This document shows, in pieces, positions 24,481 to 34,700 of a stretch of 64,000 nucleotides of DNA (within the stretch, counting starts at the first letter, position 1; each line of letters starts with the position of its first letter). Origin of the DNA: Blasia pusilla (taxonomy: Eukaryota > Marchantiophyta > Marchantiopsida > Blasiales); the NCBI GenBank assembly GCA_050084515.1, contig CM114271.1, forward strand, positions 52,266,001 to 52,330,000, read 5' to 3'. The translations under genes and the position numbers were made by a program. The notes beneath the pieces are model-generated. The model was not told the DNA's origin. It made no database searches and saw only the letters and a list, made by a program, of their open reading frames with translations.

Positions 24481-24681
24481 GATAGGAGTATCACTGTCCA
24501 ACTCGATCTGAATACCTTTACCCTTCAGCGTACCCAAGTCGTGCATACTGTATACAAAGCAGTCCCTGAATCTCCACAAGAACTGCAACACTCATCTCCT
24601 CTCTGCTCTAGTCAACCTAGGACCAATCACCGGCTCCCAAGTCTCTCTCATGACCTCTAGAGAAGAAGAGGGTGGTGGTTG

Positions 24682-25911
24682 CTAACTAGCAACCTCCGGA
24701 GCATCAACATGCGCTCCCAACTCAAACACCAACTCTCTAGGCACTCCACTATGTCCTGCATCAGAGAAATGAACTCCCTTCTCTCTGTGCTCTCGTGACA
24801 TATCCCATGAAGTCCATGGATGCCTCTCCATCACCATTGCATCCCCATCCTGTGTCTCATCCGTCCCGGTAAACGGTGCGCTGCAGAGTGGACATGATAT
24901 CACAAACGCCTCTTGCATCCGTCTCTGCTCAGCCAAACCAAGGTTGAACACCCAAGTAAGACAGTTCAGGTCCATAGCCTGACCCAATACGTGTCTACGG
25001 GATGCCTCTACCATCATAGGCACCGCCGTCGTTCCTGTAGAGAACCCCATAGCTCGCTCTCGCTCGTGGGCATTGGGCTCCAGCAATGTACCTGCCTGCT
25101 CATCCCATATCATGCCTGGTCTTGCCTGACAAAAAGCCTAAGATGCCGGAAAACTCACCAACGTAGGCAATGTTACCCTCTGCTGGCCCACTTGATTGGC
25201 CACTGCCAACGGTGGTACATCATCACGAGTAACAACCTAAGATCGCCGCCCTGGATCCAAGATCGCATCCACTATAAGTATTAATGGTGTCTGGACTCCA
25301 TCATAAGCCCGCCTCAGCAACTCAGATGGTAAAAGATTCGTCCACCACAATCGTGGACGGTGTGCGCACGATCCAACGCTCGCCGCATCCAACATCACCG
25401 CCGGTCCTATCCACGACTGCACCTGATGTACACTCGCCATCACTCGGGCTTGAGTGTTACCTAAAAATGGGACGTTCTCCAAAATGTAGGCTAGACAACA
25501 TCGTTGGGTAGTGTGCAAGTAACGAAGAACTCGCAACATCTCCCAAAACATGGCCGACCTCTAGTCTTGCAAACCAAGTCCCCGACCCGCCAAAGAATGA
25601 CCCTTACATGGCCACCCTGCCACCACCAAGTGTATCGGACCAACCCTATCCAGATCTAGCACCCCCAACAACAAAATGTCGGCCGGCAATACATGCCAAT
25701 ATCCCTTAACTACAAACACTAGCAATAATTGAGGATGTTGCTGGACTAGTCTCGACACATAATGCAATGAGACTCTACGTGTAGTCTCATCCCTCTCAAT
25801 ATACAAGTACTCTTGTACATGTACTCCGGCCTGCAACACTACAGCCAACGTTGTACTAATACCTCCAAAGAGATCTAGTTTACATACACCCTCCTCGAGA
25901 TGCTGCCACAC
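24682..25911 (-). pseudogene. C5 cytosine DNA methyltransferase of element B
   Basis: Three minus-strand frames in the same phase (25,911-25,561; 25,551-25,237; 25,113-24,682) carry the ordered motifs of a C5 DNA methyltransferase: motif I LDLFGGIST (AdoMet binding), motif IV AGWPCKGHS with the catalytic Cys (codon 25,606-25,608), motif VI LENVPFLG, motif VIII RPRLWWTN and the motif IX/X region ERERAMGF ... RRHVLGQAMDLN. Short motif spacing, RxRxxWxN and a C-terminal GF/LGxA block resemble DNMT3/DRM rather than DNMT1/CMT. There is no room for a large regulatory domain. An in-frame TAG at 25,561 and others (25,237; about 25,130) break it, so it is a relic with intact catalytic residues. It lies between protease and reverse transcriptase. 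Confidence 0.88.
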
Positions 25912-26260
25912 AAATCGGTGTGGTGTCCAAGGGTGTCAACGTCTCCACTCCTAGAGCACGTGGTAACTCTATCCTGTCTCGCTCTAGAGCATAGGCTCGG
26001 CTCCACGCCTGCCTCACAAGCTCGTCTACTCTCCTCTGCAAATCGATGCTCGTCCCCCACAAAACTGAAGAAGTGTTGCCAATAGATGTAGCCACACTTG
26101 TCATCGCATGCCACGCCTTAGGACTATTTTCTACAGGAATATCCTCTGCATCGGCGTTGCCCTCCATAAAATCTCTAGGCCAGCATAATATGCCACAATA
26201 AGCAGCAACTGTTGTGGTCGACCCTCGGAGTGAACCATCAGGTCTCCCTACAAACTGCAC
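25880..26260 (-). pseudogene. Segment before the DNMT in element B
   Basis: A 126-residue frame with no domain I recognise precedes the methyltransferase, in a different phase: a frameshift near 25,905-25,911 separates them. Blocks such as RVDELVRQAWSRAYALERDR and TPLDTTPI are also present before the DNMT of C (44,350-44,720), so it is a real part of the polyprotein. Confidence 0.65.
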
Positions 26261-26268
26261 CGGTAGCT

Positions 26269-27064
26269 CACTACACTAGAAGAAATCCCTGGTTTTATGA
26301 CTAGGTTATATGACTCATATGAGTCATATTTTACATACCACGACTAACAATGACTTAGACGACTACTTTAGACACAAAAGCCAAGTCATATTCGTTTGGC
26401 GACTAGGCTAACTAGGATGGTCAGCTTAGGTGGAGGTTGGTATATGACTCGAGGGTGTAGTCATGAGGCCATGACTGACACATCACTCAGATGACATGGA
26501 ATAATGACACATCATTAGTGACATGGACTATTTAGTGTGATGTGTCACTGATGACATGGACTATTGCTGTGACATGTCACTGATGATGTGGACTTGAGTA
26601 CGACTCATATAGTCATATGTGTATATTTTTCTAGTTACCACAACGACTCCTTTAGTCATGGTTGGTGTGCAAAAGTTCAAAATATCCTATCAAAATGCAC
26701 CAAGTGTACTCCATTCAGTTATAGTTGGCAACTCATGTAGTCATGTACTATGACTAGACGAGTAGAGTTACGTGACTATTATAAAAGCAGACACAACTGG
26801 TTTAGTCACAAAGATATGACTATGTGAGTAGCAGAAATTATGTAGTCATTGCAACAGAACTGCATGAGTCAAACAATTATGACTAGAGAGAACTTGAAGC
26901 TTACTACTTTAGTTTTTGAACCGTAGTGTGCTAGTTATATTGATATGACTAGTGGGAATATAAAATTTGGATATTTTGGAATGTTTATTATGCCTTCTGA
27001 ATGGTGCAAGAATTAATGGATCTGAATTATTGAAATCCTCTTTTCCATTTATATGGTGAACACT
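26269..27064. mobile_element. CACTA-like non-autonomous insertion
   Basis: An insert of about 0.8 kb interrupts sequence that is continuous in C (about 44,715-44,740). The left end reads CACTACACTAGAAGAAA, typical of CACTA-superfamily termini. The interior has many copies of TATGACT or AGTCATA in both orientations, as expected of CACTA subterminal repeats. A TAGCTC block flanks both sides. The right terminus is unclear: either a CCGTAGTG near 26,930 or the sequence up to 27,064. No transposase is encoded. Confidence 0.6.
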
Positions 27065-27720
27065 AGCTCGTCCCTCACCTGACTGCCAACCTGGTCAATA
27101 GGAGGGTGTCTCCTCCCAAAAGTCAAGTGTGAACCCTAGAGGATACAATACGGTAGCCCCTACCAAAACATCATAAGACTCAGCAGGTGTCACAACTGCT
27201 CTCGTCCGCACCATCGCACTATCGACTCTGGATGGACCAACCAACTAGAAAACTCCATCGCGATTGTCCAAGACAACAACTCTTGGTGAGACGGTTGCAC
27301 GCTCTCTCGCTGGTCTAGCTGGCAACTCCTCCACTCTAGCCGATGTTGCATGCCCACTCTCTGTGGTCCTCCTCCCGAGCACGTGCTCCAAAGGTACCTG
27401 TGCCACATTACCTATGCGAGTCTCAACACTAGAAGAACCAAACTCATCGCTCTCACAAAGCGTGGCCGCCAACCAAAAAACATAAGCAGGTCGACCTCCA
27501 CATATGAACAAATCTATGGATGTAAATAGTGGGAGGCTACACAAAGCCGTCGCCATCTCTCGTAACGTGCCAGTACTAGGCCGTGTCGAATGATGCATAG
27601 GCCTGGTAGACGTACTCGCCTCACCCACTCCTCTAATTGCATCGGCATCCACGACAACAACACTCCTCAAAGACCTTCTAGGGACCATCGATGGGGTCCA
27701 AAGAGCCTCTCACAATGTAA
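27065..27720 (-). pseudogene. Conserved family segment and protease remnant of element B
   Basis: The frame 27,688-27,245 (147 residues) has blocks shared with C and E (FWLAATLCES, LPARPARERA, VVLDNRDGVF). After VVLDNRDGVF, C continues into the protease active site, but B jumps to a later protease block (ESYDVLVGATVLYP-like, 27,065-27,240). The Asp-Ser-Gly part is therefore deleted. No known domain was recognised for the upstream segment. Confidence 0.65.
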
Positions 27721-28686
27721 AAGACTAGGGAAGTCTAGCCTGACTGCAAGCTTCTTCCCTCTGGGTATCCAACTCCACATCGGATCCTCGTGGCTTAGAA
27801 GCTCTCACCGCGCCTCTCGTAACCATTCCATCTGCATCCACATGTGCGGTGTTACACAAAAATCCCATACCTCCTAGATCTCCGGCCCTATCCTCGGCTT
27901 GAGCAGATCCAGACGTTGACGCACCCCCTACATGATGTAGATGCCTCCTGTACCGTCATAGCCTGAAGGCGTTGCTCCAACTGAGCAATCCTCGCCAAAG
28001 CTACCTCTGATGCAAGTGTTGCACTCGCTCTGGTAGGTGGTGCGGTCTTGCCTCCACCACGTCCTCCACCTCCTTCACCTCGTCCTCTGCCACCTCCAGG
28101 TCCTCGACCTCCCTCTAGGCGCAGCTTAGGGTGGATCTCAAAACATCTCTCAGGTGCGTGCCCATATCTCTGGCAATGATGGTACTGAGGTAAGGGTGGC
28201 CTCTCCTGGGCCGCCTCATATACAGCTCATGGTGTTGCCTGCACTCCACCCTGCAGTCTATAATCTCGCTGACGATGTGATCCTCCACATGTCCAACAAG
28301 AAATACCTGAGCCCTACTGTTCAACGGGCGGGGGGGGATTCCACACCCTAACCCTAGCCGCGCCTTAGCCACTTTTACTACATAGCCCCCCGACAGCTGC
28401 AAGACCCGATCCTAATCCTCTCTCACCTCTCGCCACTCACCAATCGGCGGCACACTTGTGAACCCCCGCCGCTACATGCCCCGCTACACTTAGGTGCTCT
28501 CTCTCGACAATCTCCACCTGCAAAATCTACCACAAAATGGACAGCGCTTCCGTGCACAGCCTTCTGAACATAAAACTGACCAACGCGCGCAACACACGCG
28601 TCTCCAGGGGCTCCCTACCGACACAATTTGATAACATACCTGCAAACAACGAATTCCCTCGTGCCCCTCACATCTTTCTCATGTAA
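27721..28686 (-). pseudogene. Gag C-terminus of element B with degenerate zinc knuckle
   Basis: The knuckle at 28,143-28,184 reads YHHCQRYGHAPERC, so the first Cys is Tyr. A Gly/Arg-rich stretch follows near 28,040-28,130. Only about 500 bp lies between the knuckle and the LTR, and no recognisable Gag core was found there. Gag appears truncated. Confidence 0.6.
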
Positions 28687-29163
28687 AAATAAAGAGTAGT
28701 AAAAATGGCACACCCGGCCTAAAACTCCACTCCTCAATCTACTTTGGCATATTGAGCCTCGTCCATCCTGTGCTCTCAGGAAATCTAGATGCTAGCATCA
28801 TGGTCCTATCTCACACACAACAAGAGAGGTGCTCCAACGGCCCAACATGAGAAAGATGGCTTGGGAAAGCCATCTTCCTCCCTTATATAGAGTTGGGAAG
28901 AGACAAAAGGATCTTCCCCTAAAAATAGCTATCCTCCAAGTAACTCGCGTGCACAGGTTACTAGGGGCGGGTGACTTGCTCGACAAGTCACCTGGATGTG
29001 AAAGACCTCAACAAGAAAGTTGTCAGAAACGACGTTGCTGACATAGCAGACCTATCCTCAACCTCATCCGACACCTTAGGACAAAGTCACACTCAAGACA
29101 ATCCTTTGGCTCCTATGCGCTATCCACTATAGATCTCGGCCTATCGGCTACTCAGATGTGACA
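28687..29163 (-). repeat. Element B 5' LTR (right copy), truncated inside
   Basis: It matches the left LTR_B and ends GTGACA at the junction with element A. Compared with the left copy it lacks about 140 bp of the internal-side terminus, so no primer site is found next to it. Confidence 0.75.
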
Positions 29164-29650
29164 ATTGTGTCAGATCGAGATCCAAAGTTTACCAATGCCT
29201 TTTGGAAACATCTATTCATGAGGTTCAAGACCAAATCAGCTTTAGTACGGCCTTCCATCCTCAAAGGGATGGGGCAAACGGAAAACGTAAACTCGATCGT
29301 GAACCACTACTTAAAGAATTATGTGAGTGCAGACCAGCGAGATTGGGCAAAGTGGCTAAGTATGGCTGAGTATTGTTACAGCTCCACCAAGCATTCTGCA
29401 ATTGAAGAATCTCTATTTCTTCTAGCGTATCAAAGAGAACCAGAAGGGCCTCTTAACTTGGCCCTTTTGAGGGGCGCTACATCGACACGCACTCGTCAAG
29501 AAACGGAAGAATGTTTATTATTGGAAATGCAAGAACGACTAGGTCAAGCAAGAAGAAGTGTTGCCAAGGCTCAACTCAGGTACACGAAGCATGCTAACAA
29601 GAGTTGGCGACAAGTGAGTTTCCAAGTTGGGGAACAAGTGTGGTTTAGTG
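29164..29650 (+). pseudogene. Element A integrase, C-terminal part of catalytic core
   Basis: This resumes the integrase cut at 17,501. The open frame carries VSDRDPKFTN (second catalytic Asp) and GQTENVNSIVNHYL (Glu), then the helix region with WLSMAEYCYSSTKHSA and the tail up to the GEQVWFS block. A stop at about 29,660 separates it from the GPY/F and chromodomain part. Confidence 0.9.
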
Positions 29651-30079
29651 TGGTTGAGTGTTAGAGTAAAGAGTCTCACTCTTCCGAAGGAATTATCTGC
29701 AAAATTGTTAGCCAAGTATGTTGGACCCTATGTGATCAAGGCAAACCGTTTCAAGATGTGTATACATTGGAGCCTCCAAACGAGTTCAAGATTCACCCGA
29801 CTTTCCATGTGTCATTATTGAAGAAGTATCTTCAAGACAATGTGCATCTGGAGCAAAGAATTGTGTTGAGACCACAACCGGTCATAAAAAATAAGGAACG
29901 AGAGTTTGAGGTGGAGACCATTCTGCCTTCCAAACATAGAGCCACCAAGTACAAGTACTTGATCAAGTGAAAAGGCTACCATGTGAAAGAGGTGACTTGG
30001 ATTGTGGAGGCAGATCTTGAAAACGCGCAAGAGGCATTGCGAGATTTCAAATGGATGCAAGATAGGCATTTACATTAGT
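29651..30079 (+). pseudogene. Element A integrase GPY/F module and chromodomain
   Basis: The pieces show the GPY/F module (KLLAKYVGPYVI), the PTFHVSLLKKY block and then a chromodomain at about 29,902-30,046 (FEVETILPSKHRATKYKYLIK, then KGYHVKEVTW). The aromatic Trp expected after LIK is a TGA stop (29,968-29,970). Chromodomains of chromoviruses bind methylated histones and steer integration to heterochromatin. The DNMT family next to it has a PHD finger at this position instead. Confidence 0.85.
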
Positions 30080-30770
30080 ATATGGTGAAGCAAAGAATAT
30101 AACTTGCGACCACAAAGCTTGGGCCAATAACCCATTGTAACTAGAAAAGTTAAGTTGTTGCAATAAAAAGAATGCATGGATTTGGAGATCCGATGCTAGT
30201 GATTGTGATTTTGAGAATGGTAGTGCATCGCAAAGAGTAGTTCTTCATATGCTTAGGATATAGGTCAAGGAGACAAAACAATGAGTATTTGAGGTGAGAG
30301 CTTGTATTCTTATAAGGCATCTAGATCAAGATCAAGACCAAGTGTTGAAGTACTAACATTTGGACCCGCCCTAACGTCGGCGAGGCAGATTAGTTTGTCT
30401 TGGGGTTTGTGGTCATCACATTCATGATGCATGAGTGAACTTTGTGACGCGCCAAAGTAGAATATGAGTGACCCAAAAGTAGTACGAATTGGCTACGTAA
30501 ACACGCGGTTGTTTACAAATAGTCAGTAAATGAAATGTTAGGTTACAGACTTAGTTAGCTTATTTTGATACTTTAGATTAGTTTTGCAGAACAGGTCTAG
30601 GCTTATTGAACTAGAAAAGTTAATATTTCTAAGTGCTGCAAGCGACAGCCTAAGACTTGAGCCAAAAGAGGAACTGAGGGTTAGCTACCAAAACGCGATT
30701 CAATGTTAAGGTGTCGGCTTCCCTGAACTTAAAATTAAAAAGGTTTGCGTTAATGAGGATATCAACCTTC
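30080..30770 (+). other. Element A 3' untranslated internal region
   Basis: There is no open frame of note between the chromodomain stop and the polypurine tract. This length is usual for the 3' internal region of such elements. Confidence 0.6.
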
Positions 30771-30780
30771 TAAGGAGGGG
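30771..30780 (+). other. Element A polypurine tract
   Basis: TAAGGAGGGG stands directly before the 3' LTR, the expected place and composition for the plus-strand primer. Confidence 0.8.
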
Positions 30781-31788
30781 TGAGTGTCATGACCCTCATA
30801 ACCAAACGAACACCAAATAGGCGCCAAGCGGAACATCAGAACTCTAATGGACTCACGCTATGATGATCACACTTTGGAGAGGCTTTTGGAAAGCAACGAA
30901 ACGCGGAACAGAGTTGTGCATTTCAAGCATTTGTGGTTGTGACCACGAAACTTTGACCAAACGCGAACCAAGACTTGAGATGAGTTGAGTCTTGGAAGGT
31001 TGGTTGCCAAAGAGGTGAGAACCAGTTTTGGAACACGACTAGCATTTGGAGATTTTGATTTTCTTTTGGACCATAATGTTTAGCCCTAAGATGCGTTTGG
31101 TACAACTGAGGAAAATTTGGAAATCTTATCCCAAGATGCTTCTAATGCACCAAAGATCTTAGCAAATGCATATGTAAAAGTTGAGATATTGGCCAAAACA
31201 ACTGTGAGAGCAATGAAGTTGAGGGCCAATCTGAGGGCCCCGATTGTCTTTCCCTAAAGTTAGGGGGAGGGCAGGGATCCCCAGAAGTACTAGTAAGGGG
31301 AAGTCTCTGCAAGGAGTCTTGGAACACAAACCCCACTTTGAGCACCAAACAACATCTCAAGGGCACAGGATGGAACGGGAGTTTGGCATTGGAACTCGAA
31401 ACCCGAACCTGATCCAAGGGAGTGGACTTCGTATGCCACACTTGGATTCCAACCCATGATTAATTTTTGTGACTCGCGGCTAGGGACTCATTGGATGTCC
31501 ATTGGAAAGTTGGAACCGCTAGGATTTCAAAGGTCGTTTGAGGTTCTTGAACCGACCAGAAAGTCTGTCCCAAGTCTTCAAAGACTTACCTGTGTTGTAA
31601 ACCGCAAAACTAGAAAGGTTGAGCTTGATGAGAGGCCGAGTTGAGAACTCGGCAAGTTAGACCCGCTCATTGATCCAGACCCGACTAACATGAATGCATG
31701 TTTGAATGCAAATCAGCGTTGAAAGCGTGTCTTGTTGAACGCACACTTCCGCAACAACAAAGATTAACGTTCAAGGAGAGTAGGCGCA
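30781..31788 (+). repeat. Element A 3' LTR
   Basis: It aligns with 12,682-13,720 throughout, including the 'gcgccaagcggaacat' block near its start and 'caaggagagtaggcgca' at its end. Confidence 0.88.
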
Positions 31789-34700
31789 GGATGGATTAAT
31801 TATGCCAATTCTAGAGATATGTAGTTTTCTTGCGAGTATATAGCATGTGCCCTATATAAGATTAATTAAACTTCACAAAAATTTTAAAAAAAGTTTCTTG
31901 CTGCTCCTAAGAGATTTCCTTGCTACTCTTAGTCTGAAAAATATTTTCTGGCTACCCAAGTATCTTGTGTCAATCAAAGCAATGTTTGAAAATCAAGAAG
32001 GTGTTCACCCATGATAGTATAGATTATAAGTCTATTGGTCTTACTCAAAGTCAAAATTACCACAATGAAAAGATCTTCAAACCCATTCCCTTAAAGGTTC
32101 TCCCCCTTGTATATACTTTTAGAGATCCCTACCCGCTCCTTACATCTAGGAAAGTCTTCTTGGCCCTCGACCCAACTATTATTCCGATAGATTGGAGATG
32201 GTTTCTAGATCTTTGCTCATGCATTTTTCCAAATGTAATGTGCACTAGAATTTACTCCTCACAAGATTTCCAACACCAACTTATTCATCTCAAATGCATC
32301 TTCCTTGTAGCTATCATGACCTCAAACATGGAGGAGCCACAACCACAATTGGTCATTGAAGTTCCAAGCTAGGTTGCAATCCCTTTTGCATCCAGCTCTT
32401 GTGAGACTTTAACTCTTCTCAAGTCCCACTTGACGTTTGGTCTTGCTCTTCTAGGTCAGAACATCCATCACTTGAGATGCCCATCAAGGCTCGCTTCTCA
32501 CTTCTGCACTCATATCTTACTTGTGAGACTCCGATACACTTCCATCGTAGTATGAGCCCAGTAGATTTTTTTTTGTTCCATGTTGATGCACATTTGGTTA
32601 TGAGGGTGGAAAAAAACCATCTTGACTCCCCACTTGGTATTTCATGGTTGTCTTGCCACCCTTCACGTTTGGTGACTAGTCTTGTGGAGTCTCTTCCATC
32701 TTAACTAGTCATATGTTTCTTGCTTCTTACCCTTCACCTAGCGCTTGGCTCGAAGGTCTCATACCTTGCTTGCCTTGCCTTTTTCCCTGCAATTAGTTTC
32801 ACCTCTTTCTTGCCTAAGGCTAGTCACAAGACACGTGCACATCTCACCTAACATTAGTTCCATGAGGTGGATTCCATTGCCCTTCCTAGTCTCGCGACTA
32901 GCTAGTCTAGGTTCCGACTTTGGTGGATCACAGGATGGTCTTTCCTCCTTGGACTTGTGATCATGACTCATTTATTGGGTCCCTACTAGCGTGGACGCCA
33001 TAGACTTAGCTATCCACGATAACAACTAGCCCACCCATGAGAGAGAGATGTATGCAATGATTCATTGCTTCAAGAAGGGGGAAGTATATTTGCTACAGAG
33101 TCCGCACTTCAAAAATTACACTAACAACATCATTTTCAAATATTTTGCTACTCAAGAAATGCTATCACAAAAAAAACTGCGTTCCCAAGAATATGTAGGG
33201 AGATTCAATATGGAAATTGTTTATAAGCTAGGCAAGGAGAATGTGGTAGCTGACGCCTTGAGTAGGCAAAAGCAATACTTGAGAGGAATGCGGGTGTTGG
33301 AAATTAACTGATCGGAGAAATTTGGTGAAGGTGGCTTATTAATACGTTAAAATCGTCCAAGGATGGTTGGAGGCTTTGAAGAAGGGGGCAAATGTGAGCC
33401 ACGTCATACTCATGGATGGTGTTTTGAAATGGAAGCAACAAAGCATATATGTTCTTGAGAGTTTAAGGACCAACGTTCTCAATATTCATCACGATGTATT
33501 CACCTTGGGTGGGACATCCAACTCAAGTAGCAACTTTGGAGATTCTTAAGAAATCTTTCTATTATCCATCTTAAGAAAAAGATAGCATAAAGTATGATAC
33601 ATGCCCAAAAAAACTAAGCACGTCGTGTATCATGATACACGCCGTTTTTGTTGGTAGAGGGCTCCAATCCTAGAACCCAAACTTGGTTCAAAGAACCAAA
33701 GGCATCTCTCAAGTGAGGAGTTTCACACTCGTAATAGAGAACTTCTTTGCAAAGTAGTTGGAGGGCCATAGAGAGGCCTCCACATCATTAGAAGCGGCAA
33801 GCTTATGTTCATAGCGAGATGTGAGCTTTGAAGTTGGGGATCGAATTTGGTTAAGGTCCCACCAATTTCCTCAAAGTATCAACAAGAAGATTGCGCCAAT
33901 ACATGCGGGACCCTTCAAGATACTAAAAAATTTTAAGGAGGTACTATGCCGATTGCCATTTGGGGATGAGGCGAGTTCATGTTGTGTTCCATAGAAGTGA
34001 ACTAAAAGCTAGGGTTTGTGGATGATCAAGATTCCTCTTGAACAAGACTGTTAAGACCCGTCTTGATCATAGTCAAAGACCAAGAGGGGTTCAAAGCCAA
34101 GACTATATTAGATGAGCTTAGAGTAAAGAGAGGAAGAAGATGAGAACTTAATAGCATGAAAAGGGTAGGATTTATGTGCAAGAATGTGGGGACCAGAACG
34201 TAATCTGACTCATATTGGGGAACTTCTAGAAGACTTTAGAAGTAGGAAATTTCAAGGAAGTTAAATGGTGAGACTAGAGTTTGGCACATAGCTTGAGCAT
34301 AGTCGCCTAGTTTGAATACCGTCATTTGGTCATATTTTGCTTCAGAGTATGACATTAATATGTGGTATGCAAAAACTTGGAGACTCCAATGATTCAAGAA
34401 AGTATCCAAATCTTTCTTGAATGGGGAATGAGTTTTGAATGTTTTCATTGGGATGCATGAACTTTTGAATGGAGCATGACTTGTACTTGGGAGGCTTCCT
34501 AGGGAGATAGTATACACTTGGGGAGATTGTGCCAACTCTCGATCTAGACATTCTTACATTCTTCGGAAGTATATAGCCTAGGCCATATAGGAGATTAATC
34601 ATACTTTGCACAAATGAGAAAAATTAGTTTCTTGTTCCTTCTTATGGGAAAAATATTTTCTTGCTACGCAAGTAATATCATTGACACATGATACTATCAT

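Larger units (their letters stand above)
17502..29163 (-). mobile_element. Element B: DNMT-bearing gypsy element, fused with relative E
   Basis: This insertion sits in the integrase of A, with ATTG on both sides (17,498-17,501 and 29,164-29,167). It starts TGTTGTGCG and ends GTGACA. On the minus strand the order is LTR_B, Gag, conserved segment, DNMT, reverse transcriptase, RNase H, linker, integrase, PHD, polypurine tract, LTR_E, then a second RNase H end, linker, integrase and PHD, and LTR_B. This order is explained if E inserted in the RNase H of B and recombination between the two RNase H copies then removed the 5' part of E. A CACTA-like insert (26,269-27,064) is also present. It has multiple stops. 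Confidence 0.8.
12682..31788 (+). mobile_element. Element A: Ty3/gypsy chromovirus, interrupted
   Basis: This is a full-length LTR retrotransposon: 5' LTR, tRNA-Met primer site, gag, protease, reverse transcriptase, RNase H, integrase, chromodomain, polypurine tract and 3' LTR, all on the plus strand. The domain order (integrase after RNase H) and the chromodomain place it in the chromovirus branch of Ty3/gypsy. Element B (17,502-29,163) has split its integrase. Without B it would be about 7.4 kb. It carries many stops and altered catalytic residues (protease Asp-Thr-Cys, a stop in the chromodomain), so it cannot now move by itself. I did not find a convincing target-site duplication at its outer ends. 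Confidence 0.9.

Noticed and set aside
24682-25911. The DNMT as a host gene trapped between retroelements
   Set aside because: The same domain sits at the same place and orientation between protease and reverse transcriptase in two separate copies, so it belongs to the element.
12682-31788. A 5-bp target-site duplication for element A
   Set aside because: The 5 bp on the two sides (AATGA and GGATG) do not match; either decay or a wrong boundary.
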